Assembly (NCBI GenBank): GCA_030544165.1
Contig: JAUNRP010000114.1
Coordinates: 1-6,756, forward strand
Source of the DNA: a bacterium
GTDB lineage: Bacteria; Actinomycetota; Actinomycetes; Actinomycetales; Actinomycetaceae
Reading direction: 5' to 3'
Length of the DNA stretch: 6,756 nt
In this document: one piece after another, positions 1-4,997 of the stretch
Layout: the number at the start of each line of letters is the position of its first letter
Position numbering within the stretch: position 1 is the first letter of the stretch
The notes under the pieces: model-generated
The model's input: only the letters and a program-made list of their open reading frames with translations
Database searches by the model: none
Told to the model about the DNA's origin: nothing
Translations under genes and position numbers: made by a program

Positions 1-1
1 C

Positions 2-481
2 CCGCAGGGCCAGCTTGCCCCCGCACCGCACGCACACGGCCGCGGCTCCCTACCCGCCGGGGAGCGGATCCCCCGGCTCGGAGGAATCATCGCGGTCCTG
101 GGCGCAGCTCTCGCCTTCGCCTCGATCTTCCTCACCTTCATCGACGCGCCGACGGGCGCCCTCTCCTACCAGGATGTTGCCACGCTCTTCGGCGAGCAGG
201 CCGGGATGCCCGTGGGCCTCGCCACCGCGATGCTCTACGCAGGACCCGTGCTCGTGGTGGTGGGTGTGGTGCTCGCGTTCGTCTCGTGGCGCCTCCACCT
301 CGCCGGATCCATCGTTGCCGGAGCCGGTGCCTCGGCGATCTCGTTCGCCACCATGAACTGGGCGATCTGGCTCACGAGCGCCGGCGCCTCCACCGGGTTC
401 GGGATAGGAGTCTGGCTCCTCCTCCTCGGCTTCATCGTGACCGTGGCGGGCGTGATCGGGCTCGCCTTCAAGAAGTTCTGA
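2..481 (+). CDS. Small multi-pass membrane protein, 5'-truncated by window edge
   Basis: An open frame enters from the left edge and ends at TGA 479-481, giving 159 visible residues. There is no ATG, GTG or TTG in this frame before the ATG at 206. That ATG would cut off a clear first membrane helix, so the true start is probably upstream of the window. The visible protein starts with a Pro/Ala/His-rich, probably soluble stretch. Four hydrophobic segments follow, starting near GIIAVLGAALAF, LYAGPVLVVVGVVLAF, IVAGAGASAISFATM and VWLLLLGFIVTVAGVIGLAF. It ends in a short basic tail (FKKF). I do not recognise a family and assign no function; an integral membrane protein is all that can be supported. 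The stop is 35 nt before orn, which appears to have its own promoter in that gap, so the two need not be co-transcribed. Confidence 0.75.
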   Translation, partial: PQGQLAPAPHAHGRGSLPAGERIPRLGGIIAVLGAALAFASIFLTFIDAPTGALSYQDVATLFGEQAGMPVGLATAMLYAGPVLVVVGVVLAFVSWRLHLAGSIVAGAGASAISFATMNWAIWLTSAGASTGFGIGVWLLLLGFIVTVAGVIGLAFKKF

Positions 482-504
482 CGCCCCGCCCCTCTCCATG
501 CGAC

Positions 505-517
505 TACCCTTGGGGCG
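505..517 (+). promoter_or_regulatory. -10 box of orn; leaderless start inferred
   Basis: TACCCT at 505-510 fits the actinobacterial TANNNT -10 pattern. It ends 6 nt before the GTG start at 517, so the expected transcription start coincides with the first base of the start codon. No Shine-Dalgarno sequence is visible upstream of this GTG. No good -35 hexamer is seen at normal spacing. The same arrangement recurs at other plus-strand genes in the window. Confidence 0.6.
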
Positions 518-1167
518 TGGCTTCGAAGAGTGATGCGATCGTCTGGGTCGACTGCGAGATGACGGGTCTGGACCCGGAGAAGGATGCGATCGTGGAGGTG
601 GCGGTGATCGTCACGGACTCCGAGCTCACCCCCCTCGACGACGGAATCGACCTCATCGTCAAGCCCCCCGCCGAGGCACTCGAGCAGATGAATCCCGTGG
701 TGCGCACCATGCACACCACCTCCGGACTCCTCGATGTTCTCGATGACGGCCTCACCCTCGAGGAGACCTCGAAGAAGGTCATGAAGTACGTCCGCAAGCA
801 CGTCCCCCGCGCCGGAAGGGCACCGCTCGCCGGCAACTCGGTGGGCACGGACAAGATGTTCCTCGATCGCTACCTGCCGGAGCTCACGGGACACCTCCAC
901 TACCGGATCATCGATGTCTCCTCGATCAAGGAGCTCGCCCGCCGCTGGTACCCACGCGCCTACTTCGCCTCCCCGGAGAAGACCGGCGGCCACCGCGCAC
1001 TCGCGGACATCCTCGAGTCCATCGACGAACTCCGCTACTACCGCGCCGCCCTCTTCCCCGCCGGCGAGGGCCCCGATTCGGAGACCGCTCGCGAGATCGC
1101 GAGTGGGATCCTCGCCTCCCCCACCGGCCGCCCTGCCCCCCTTCTCGACGACGACGCCCCGGCCTGA
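517..1167 (+). CDS. orn: Oligoribonuclease (DEDDh 3'-5' exoribonuclease)
   Basis: A cytoplasmic exonuclease of the DnaQ/DEDDh fold that degrades 2-5 nt RNA fragments, including pGpG from cyclic-di-GMP turnover, to mononucleotides. All catalytic motifs are present: ExoI WVDCEMTGLD (D12, E14), ExoII with D112 inside LAGNSVGTDKMFLDRYLP, and ExoIII with H159 and D164 in GHRALADI. The core ends with the family-typical LRYYR near residue 176. About 36 further residues form an acidic, low-complexity tail (ending LLDDDAPA) absent from the shorter E. coli protein. The GTG at 517 is chosen because it starts 7 residues before the first core strand (AIVWVDCE) and sits directly behind a -10 box. The frame is open further upstream to an ATG at 286, but that would overlap the preceding gene and add unlike residues. 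Length is 216 aa. Confidence 0.97.
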   Translation: MASKSDAIVWVDCEMTGLDPEKDAIVEVAVIVTDSELTPLDDGIDLIVKPPAEALEQMNPVVRTMHTTSGLLDVLDDGLTLEETSKKVMKYVRKHVPRAGRAPLAGNSVGTDKMFLDRYLPELTGHLHYRIIDVSSIKELARRWYPRAYFASPEKTGGHRALADILESIDELRYYRAALFPAGEGPDSETAREIASGILASPTGRPAPLLDDDAPA

Positions 1168-1221
1168 TCCGTCAGGGAACCTTCCAGCAGCGCGCCTGTC
1201 CCGCAGATCCGCCCCCCCATC

Positions 1222-1258
1222 GCGCCCTCGCGGGGGCGTCTGGCTCCCCATTCTGGGG
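1222..1258 (+). terminator. Paired small hairpins after orn, possible terminator
   Basis: Two adjacent stem-loops lie 55 nt past the orn stop. The first has CGCCC at 1223-1227 pairing with GGGCG at 1234-1238. The second has CCCCA at 1246-1250 pairing with TGGGG at 1254-1258 around a 3-nt loop. Neither is followed by a T-tract, so a factor-independent terminator is only a possibility; short GC stems also arise by chance in such DNA. Confidence 0.3.
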
Positions 1259-1404
1259 TCCCGTCCCCGCAGAGTGCTCGAACGTGCGGATCCGGCGAGA
1301 GCCCTCTGGTCGCGGAAATCTATCACCGCAGGTCAGAGGCCTGCCCCCGAAATCGAGGCCGCCCAGAGCCCGCCGGATTCGCACGATCGGAGGCCGGGAC
1401 GCCC

Positions 1405-1515
1405 CGAACTTGCGGATGTGGACCGGGACGCACGAGGCCACTTTCGTGAACCCGCAGGTCAGGGGCGTGGGCCAAGAAAAGCTGGGTACCTGGCCGGTCC
1501 ACAACCGCAAGTTCG
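1405..1515. repeat. 22-bp inverted repeat, one mismatch, 67-nt loop
   Basis: The left arm at 1405-1426 (starting CGAACTTGCGG) and the right arm at 1494-1515 (ending CCGCAAGTTCG) are reverse complements with one mismatch, at positions 1416 and 1504. The 67-nt centre contains a smaller hairpin, CACGA 1431-1435 with TCGTG 1444-1448. No reading frame of note lies inside. It could be a dispersed intergenic repeat, a non-coding mini-element, or a structured RNA leader or terminator. The window alone cannot decide. Confidence 0.75.
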
Positions 1516-1540
1516 CGCCGCAGCCCTTCGGTTTGAACCC

Positions 1541-1556
1541 CGCGGGCCCGCCCGCG
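1541..1556. promoter_or_regulatory. GC palindrome in VOC promoter spacer
   Basis: CGCGGGC-CC-GCCCGCG is a perfect 7+2+7 palindrome ending 3 nt before the proposed -10 box of the VOC gene. It occupies the expected -35 to -10 spacer, where a repressor would block RNA polymerase. It is made only of G and C, so chance occurrence is a real alternative. Confidence 0.3.
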
Positions 1557-1559
1557 CCC

Positions 1560-1573
1560 TACGCTTGGCCTCA
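1560..1573 (+). promoter_or_regulatory. -10 box of VOC gene; leaderless start inferred
   Basis: TACGCT at 1560-1565 matches TANNNT and lies 7 nt before the ATG at 1573, so the transcript probably starts at the start codon. No Shine-Dalgarno sequence precedes the ATG. A TTGAAC at 1533-1538 resembles a -35, but its spacing of 21 nt is longer than usual. Confidence 0.6.
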
Positions 1574-1971
1574 TGTCACTCCACCTCGGATTCATCGGAA
1601 TCGTCACCTCCGACATGGCTGCGTCCCTCCGCTTCTACCGCGCCCTGGGCGTTCAGATCCCGGAGGGACTCGATGGCGAGGGCCACGTTGATGCCACCCT
1701 CGCGGACGGCACCGCTCTGGCCTGGGACACCCTCGAGGTGATCCGGTCGTTCGATCCGGACTACACGGTGCCCGTGGGTGGCCACCGGATCGCCCTGTCG
1801 TTCAGCATGGGGACGGCGGATGATGTGGACCGGGTCTACGCGGAGTTGACCGGTGCGGGCCACACCGGTCACGTTCCGCCGTTCGACGCCTTCTGGGGCC
1901 AGCGCTACGCCACGCTCAAGGACCCGGACGGCAACTCCATCGATCTGTTCGCCGAGCTCCCGGCCGGCTGA
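1573..1971 (+). CDS. VOC (glyoxalase/bleomycin-resistance fold) family protein
   Basis: A 132-aa soluble protein with two beta-alpha-beta-beta-beta modules, the vicinal-oxygen-chelate fold. The first module starts at LGFIGIVTSDMAASLRFYRAL, the second near HRIALSFSMGTADDVDRVYAEL. It ends with the conserved strand and turn DPDGNSIDLF. Proteins with the pieces LAWDT, SFDPD, FDAFWGQRY and DPDGN are common in actinobacteria and usually lack an assigned function. The usual first-strand metal-ligand His is replaced by Phe7, and the usual C-terminal Glu is Asp124; His71 remains in the second module. A classical glyoxalase I activity is therefore doubtful, and substrate binding or sequestration is possible. 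The gene appears leaderless and monocistronic. Its last 67 nt overlap the antisense 3' end of the ATPase gene. Confidence 0.93.
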   Translation: MSLHLGFIGIVTSDMAASLRFYRALGVQIPEGLDGEGHVDATLADGTALAWDTLEVIRSFDPDYTVPVGGHRIALSFSMGTADDVDRVYAELTGAGHTGHVPPFDAFWGQRYATLKDPDGNSIDLFAELPAG

Positions 1972-3845
1972 TCCGGCCGCTCGAGCAGCGGTGCGGGTCG
2001 CCGCAGCAGGCGCATGGCGTTGAGGATCACCACGAGCACGGACGCCTCGTGGACCAGCATCCCCAGTGACATGGTCACCCCGCCCGCGAACACGCCGGCC
2101 AGCAGGGCCGCCACGGTGACCAGCGAGATCACGATGTTCTGCCGCATCACGGCCACGGTGCGCCGCGCCATGCCCAGCGCATAGGGCAGCCGCTCGAGCC
2201 GGTCGCCCATGAGGGCGATGTCCGCGGTCTCGATCGCGAGCCCGGATCCCGCCGCGCCCATGGCAATCCCGATGTCAGCCGCGGCCAGCGCGGGTGCGTC
2301 GTTCACGCCGTCCCCCACCATGGCCACCACGTGGCCGGCCGCCTGGAGCTCGCGGATAGCCTCCAGCTTCTCCTCGGGCATGAGGCCCGCACGTACGGTG
2401 TCCACACCCACCTGGCCGGCCACCGCCCGCGCCACGCGCTCCTGGTCGCCGGTCAGCATGACCACCTCGCGGATGCCGAGGCGGTGCAACTCGGCGATCA
2501 TGCCGACTGCCTCCGGCCGGATCGCGTCCGCCACACCGATCACGCCGAGGGGCACGCCGTCGAGGGAGAGGGCCATGGGGGTACGCCCGGCCGAGGCGAG
2601 TGAAGCGGCGGCCGCGGCGGCGTCGTCGTAGAGCGGGGAGGTGCCCACGGACTCACGCAACAGGACGAGGTTGCCGATCGTGACGGAACGGCCACCGGCG
2701 GTGGCGCGCACGCCGCGGCCCACCACCACCTCCACGTCCTCGGGGAGCTGCCCGAGTGTGATGCCCTCGGCGAGGGCGGCGGCCACAATCGGGGCGGCGA
2801 GGGGGTGGTCGCTGGCGGCCTCGGCCCGGGCGGCCCAGGTGAGGACCTCCGTGCGGGTGGCGGCGCCGAGCGGGATGACGTCCGTGAGCTCGGGGCGGCC
2901 TTCGGTGAGTGTGCCGGTCTTGTCGAGCGCCACGGCGGAGATGCGGGCGGCGCGCTCGAGGTACTCGCCGCCCTTGATGAGGACGCCGTCGCGGGCGCCG
3001 CGGCCGATCCCGGCCACGATGGCCACGGGGATGGAGATGACGAGGGCGCCGGGGCAGCCGATCACGAGGAGGGTGAGAGCGAGTTCGAGGTTCTGGGTGA
3101 TGAGCCCGCCCACGAGCGCGAGCACGATGATGCCGGGCGTGTACCAGGCGGAGAACCTCTCCATGAAGGTCTGGATCCTGGCTCGCGCGTCCTGCGCCTC
3201 CTCCACGCGGTGGATGATGCGGGCGAGCGTGGTGTTGGCACCCACGCCCTCGGCGCGCACCTGGAGGAGTCCTGCGGTGGCCACGGTTCCCGCGAAGACC
3301 TGGGCGCCCGGGCCCTTGTCCACCGGGAGGGACTCGCCGGTGATGGCGGCCTCGTCCAGCGAACCGGTGCCGGAGATGACCTCGCCGTCCACGGGCACGC
3401 GGGCGCCGGCCTTGACAATGACCGTCTCCCCGGGCTGGACGGAGCCGGCGGGGATGGTGACCTGCTCGCCGTCGCGAAGGACGATCGCCTCGTCTGGGGC
3501 GGTGGAGACCAGGTCACGCAGGGCGGAGCGGGTGTGGGTGAGGGTGGCGTCCTCGAGCGCGTTGCCGATCGCGAAGAGGAAGGTGACGGCGGCGGCCTCC
3601 CAGTAGTTCTGGATGGCGATCGCGCCGATCGAGGCAACGGTGACGAGGAGGTCGATTCCCACCACCCTGAGTGCCAGCGCGCGGACGGCGCTGATGACGA
3701 TCGGCAGACCCGCCACCACCGCGGCGGCGAGCATCAGCAGGTCGGCGGGGAGGACGGGGCCTGCGAGGCGTGCGGTTGCCCACGAGGCGAGGATGAGCGC
3801 TCCTGCGGCAAGTGGGCGGAGCCAGCGCGGGTGGGGGCGGGTCAT
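1905..3845 (-). CDS. P1B-type metal-transporting ATPase with CPG motif
   Basis: An inner-membrane ATP-driven transition-metal pump of 646 aa. In order: TM1-TM4 in the first ~100 residues, the actuator domain with TGES (169-172), TM5-TM6 around residues 237-281 with CPG at 264-266, phosphorylation motif DKTGT (Asp308), nucleotide-binding HP (347-348, as SDHP), TGD (465-467), the hinge GDGVNDAP (511-518), and TM7-TM8 with HEAS at 599-602 and QN at 569-570. There is no N-terminal metal-binding domain; that part seems to be supplied by the separate HMA gene upstream. CPG replaces the CPC of Cu, Zn and Cd pumps and HEAS resembles the HEGGT of the P1B-4 group, so the metal cannot be named. GAGAGGA at 3854-3860 lies 8 nt before the ATG and supports the start. 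It ends with TAG inside the convergent VOC gene. Confidence 0.95.
   Translation of the reverse strand: MTRPHPRWLRPLAAGALILASWATARLAGPVLPADLLMLAAAVVAGLPIVISAVRALALRVVGIDLLVTVASIGAIAIQNYWEAAAVTFLFAIGNALEDATLTHTRSALRDLVSTAPDEAIVLRDGEQVTIPAGSVQPGETVIVKAGARVPVDGEVISGTGSLDEAAITGESLPVDKGPGAQVFAGTVATAGLLQVRAEGVGANTTLARIIHRVEEAQDARARIQTFMERFSAWYTPGIIVLALVGGLITQNLELALTLLVIGCPGALVISIPVAIVAGIGRGARDGVLIKGGEYLERAARISAVALDKTGTLTEGRPELTDVIPLGAATRTEVLTWAARAEAASDHPLAAPIVAAALAEGITLGQLPEDVEVVVGRGVRATAGGRSVTIGNLVLLRESVGTSPLYDDAAAAAASLASAGRTPMALSLDGVPLGVIGVADAIRPEAVGMIAELHRLGIREVVMLTGDQERVARAVAGQVGVDTVRAGLMPEEKLEAIRELQAAGHVVAMVGDGVNDAPALAAADIGIAMGAAGSGLAIETADIALMGDRLERLPYALGMARRTVAVMRQNIVISLVTVAALLAGVFAGGVTMSLGMLVHEASVLVVILNAMRLLRRPAPLLERPDQPAGSSANRSMELPSGSLSVA
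1961..1979. terminator. Hairpin across VOC stop, possible bidirectional terminator
   Basis: CGGCCGG at 1961-1967 and CCGGCCG at 1973-1979 form a perfect 7-bp stem with a 5-nt loop. It covers the TGA stop of the VOC gene (1969-1971) and lies within the 3' coding end of the convergent ATPase gene. There is no T-tract on either strand. Its position between convergent genes suggests a role in ending the rightward transcript. For the leftward ATPase transcript it would lie before the stop codon, so it cannot be a simple terminator in that direction. Confidence 0.35.
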
Positions 3846-3880
3846 GGGGTGGGTCCTCTCGAGTGGTTGCGGGCGGCGGG

Positions 3881-4096
3881 TCAGAACGCGGAGACGCGGG
3901 AGCGGTAGCCCACCTTCGCCACGTCGTCCACGAGCTGGTTGGGGGTGACGGAGGAATCGTGGTCAACCTCGATGCGTCCGGAGGCGAAGTGGACCTTCGC
4001 CGCGGCCACGCCGGGGACGCGGGTCAGCGACTTCTCGATCTTGGTGACGCAGGACGGGCAGGAGAATCCCTCGGCGCGGAGCGTGGTGGTGGTCAT
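3881..4096 (-). CDS. HMA-domain metallochaperone-like protein
   Basis: A 71-aa soluble single heavy-metal-associated domain with the ferredoxin-like beta-alpha-beta-beta-alpha-beta fold. The metal-binding loop is GFSCPSC, with Cys13 and Cys16. The helix CVTKIEKSLTRVPGV and the strand pair AKVHFASGRIEVDHD follow the usual pattern. CopZ-like proteins carry a metal ion to a partner P1B ATPase. Here the ATPase lacks its own N-terminal HMA domain and starts 35 nt downstream, so the two are almost certainly co-transcribed partners. The usual copper loop is MxCxxC; here Phe precedes Ser-Cys, so copper specificity is not assured. An AGAAGGG ribosome-binding site at 4104-4110 lies 7 nt before the ATG, and the start is clear. 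Confidence 0.93.
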   Translation of the reverse strand: MTTTTLRAEGFSCPSCVTKIEKSLTRVPGVAAAKVHFASGRIEVDHDSSVTPNQLVDDVAKVGYRSRVSAF

Positions 4097-4103
4097 GGTG
4101 AAT

Positions 4104-4110
4104 CCCTTCT
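4104..4110 (-). promoter_or_regulatory. Strong Shine-Dalgarno sequence of HMA gene
   Basis: Read on the minus strand this is AGAAGGG, 7 nt before the ATG at 4096. It contrasts with most plus-strand genes here, which lack a Shine-Dalgarno sequence and seem leaderless. Confidence 0.8.
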
Positions 4111-4118
4111 GTAGGTGG

Positions 4119-4133
4119 ATGCCCAGGTGGCAT
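4119..4133 (-). promoter_or_regulatory. ATGCC-N5-GGCAT inverted repeat at operon 5' end
   Basis: ATGCC at 4119-4123 and GGCAT at 4129-4133 form a perfect 5+5+5 dyad. It would cover about the first 15 nt of the predicted leftward transcript. It could be an operator for a second regulator or a short 5'-UTR hairpin. The arms are only 5 nt, so confidence is low. Confidence 0.3.
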
Positions 4134-4139
4134 GTTTCG

Positions 4140-4145
4140 AAGGTA
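4140..4145 (-). promoter_or_regulatory. Predicted -10 box of HMA-ATPase operon
   Basis: On the minus strand this reads TACCTT, a TANNNT -10 match. The inferred transcription start is near 4133, leaving a leader of about 37 nt that carries the Shine-Dalgarno sequence. No consensus -35 is present at the expected place (4163-4168), which overlaps the edge of the FNR-like palindrome. That is expected for an activator-dependent promoter. Confidence 0.5.
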
Positions 4146-4166
4146 TGTCCGTGGCGGCGGGCGGGC

Positions 4167-4182
4167 CTTGACGTGCGTCAAG
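4167..4182. promoter_or_regulatory. FNR/FLP-like palindromic operator shared by divergent genes
   Basis: CTTGAC-GTGC-GTCAAG is a perfect 6+4+6 palindrome in the 120-bp region between the HMA operon and the crp/fnr-type gene. It is one base per half-site away from the classical FNR box TTGAT-N4-ATCAA. The regulator encoded next door has FNR-like recognition residues, so it is the natural ligand. The palindrome centre (4174.5) is about -41.5 from the inferred start of the leftward operon and about -42.5 from the regulator's own start codon. Both fit class II activation with self-activation, but binding is not shown. Confidence 0.75.
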
Positions 4183-4204
4183 TGGCGGAAAGTGTGCGCC
4201 GTGC

Positions 4205-4217
4205 CACGCTGGAGTCA
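4205..4217 (+). promoter_or_regulatory. Weak -10 box of crp/fnr-type gene; leaderless start inferred
   Basis: CACGCT at 4205-4210 ends 6 nt before the ATG at 4217, the same spacing as the other leaderless-looking genes. It deviates from TANNNT at the first base, as a weak activator-dependent promoter might. A GGAG at 4211-4214 is too near the ATG to be a normal ribosome-binding site. Confidence 0.4.
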
Positions 4218-4921
4218 TGAAGGAACTCGAGCTGACGGTTCTGCACCGGGAGGACGAGAGCTGCGTGCGCCGGGTCCCCATCTTCCGCGGACTCAGTGCG
4301 CACGAGCAGGACGACGTGGCCTCCTTCGCGCACCCCGTCCGCCTCTCGCGTGGGGAGTTGCTACACGTTGCCGGCGACGACGTCGCGCAACTGGTGGTGG
4401 TGCACACGGGCGCGCTGAAATTGGTCCACGCCAGCGCGAGCGGGCGCGAGCGGCTGTTGCGCGTGGCGGGCCCGGGAGAGGTGGTGGGTGAGCATTCATT
4501 CCTCACTGGCGGCGCTCCCGACTACTACGCCGAGGCGGCCGAGGAGACCCGGCTGTGCGTCTTCGCGCATGCGGATCTGGCGCGGCTCGTGGCCGAGTTC
4601 CCAGCGATCGGGGTGGAGATGCTGCGTTCGCTCTCCAACCGGCTGGTGGAGAGCGAGCGGCTGCTGGCCCTGGAGAAGGCGGACGTGGGAGCGCGGCTGG
4701 CCGCGTACCTGCTGCGGCTGCCCGATGCCGCCTCGCGGACGGGGAGGACGGTCCGGCTTCCGCTCGCGAAGAAGGACATCGCCTCCTATCTCGGCACCAC
4801 TCCGGAGTCGCTGAGCAGGGCGCTCGCGCGGATGCAGAATGCCGGAATCGTCTCGGTGGAGGGCGAGCGTGTGACGGTGCTGCGGGAGGACGCGCTCGAG
4901 GCGCTCGGAGAGGGTGCCTGA
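4217..4921 (+). CDS. Crp/Fnr-family transcription regulator, two-cysteine type
   Basis: A 234-aa cytoplasmic DNA-binding protein. Residues ~20-125 form the cyclic-nucleotide-binding-like beta-roll, ~125-165 the dimer helix, and ~180-225 the winged HTH. The recognition helix contains TTPESLSRALARM with E197, S200 and R201, matching FNR E209, S212 and R213, which read the TTGA half-site. The cAMP-contacting Arg-Ser of CRP is absent; that region reads PDYYAEA, so cAMP is an unlikely ligand. There is no four-cysteine cluster. Only Cys16 and Cys114 occur, the latter aligning with FNR Cys122. Members with one N-terminal and one such cysteine, like Lactobacillus casei FLP, use a disulfide switch. 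The gene diverges from the metal ATPase operon, and the shared palindrome suggests it controls that operon and itself. Confidence 0.95.
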   Translation: MKELELTVLHREDESCVRRVPIFRGLSAHEQDDVASFAHPVRLSRGELLHVAGDDVAQLVVVHTGALKLVHASASGRERLLRVAGPGEVVGEHSFLTGGAPDYYAEAAEETRLCVFAHADLARLVAEFPAIGVEMLRSLSNRLVESERLLALEKADVGARLAAYLLRLPDAASRTGRTVRLPLAKKDIASYLGTTPESLSRALARMQNAGIVSVEGERVTVLREDALEALGEGA

Positions 4922-4984
4922 GCAGCCCTGGAATCCGCCCACCCGGCCCACGCCGGTGCGGCAACCGCCGGGTGCCTGCGGCGA

Positions 4985-4997
4985 TACACTGGGGCCA
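4985..4997 (+). promoter_or_regulatory. -10 box of response regulator; leaderless start inferred
   Basis: TACACT at 4985-4990 fits TANNNT and ends 6 nt before the ATG at 4997. No Shine-Dalgarno sequence is seen. This suggests the gene has its own promoter in the 75-nt gap after the crp/fnr-type gene, rather than depending only on read-through. Confidence 0.6.

Larger units (their letters stand above)
1168..1572. other. 405-bp intergenic region with repeats, no gene seen
   Basis: No credible gene lies between orn and the VOC gene. Open frames crossing it have Arg/Pro/Ser-rich composition typical of GC-rich non-coding DNA. It contains two small hairpins near 1222-1258 and five copies, in both orientations, of a motif like GA(A/C)C-N-TGCGG (near 1280, 1325, 1406, 1452 and 1504). 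It also has a long inverted repeat at 1405-1515 and a perfect GC palindrome next to the VOC promoter. These are described separately. Confidence 0.7.

Noticed and set aside
206..481. ATG 206 as the true start of the first membrane protein
   Set aside because: The frame stays open to the left edge and encodes a convincing first membrane helix before this ATG, so the gene is better read as truncated by the window.
286..516. Upstream ATG start for orn that would add 77 residues
   Set aside because: The extra residues are Arg-rich and unlike the family, and overlap the preceding membrane-protein gene. GTG 517 fits the family start and follows a -10 box.
235..1326. 363-codon open frame on the minus strand opposite orn
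   Set aside because: It lies antisense to orn, whose catalytic motifs are intact. Its product is Arg/Gly/Glu-rich with no recognisable domain, as expected of a GC-rich shadow frame.
2805..3908. 367-codon plus-strand frame inside the ATPase gene
   Set aside because: It mirrors the ATPase coding strand, is Gly/Asp/Glu-rich and has no domain pattern; the P-type ATPase motifs are all on the other strand.
4136..4141. TTCGAA as an operator
   Set aside because: A 6-bp palindrome overlapping the predicted -10 box, with no extended symmetry around it.
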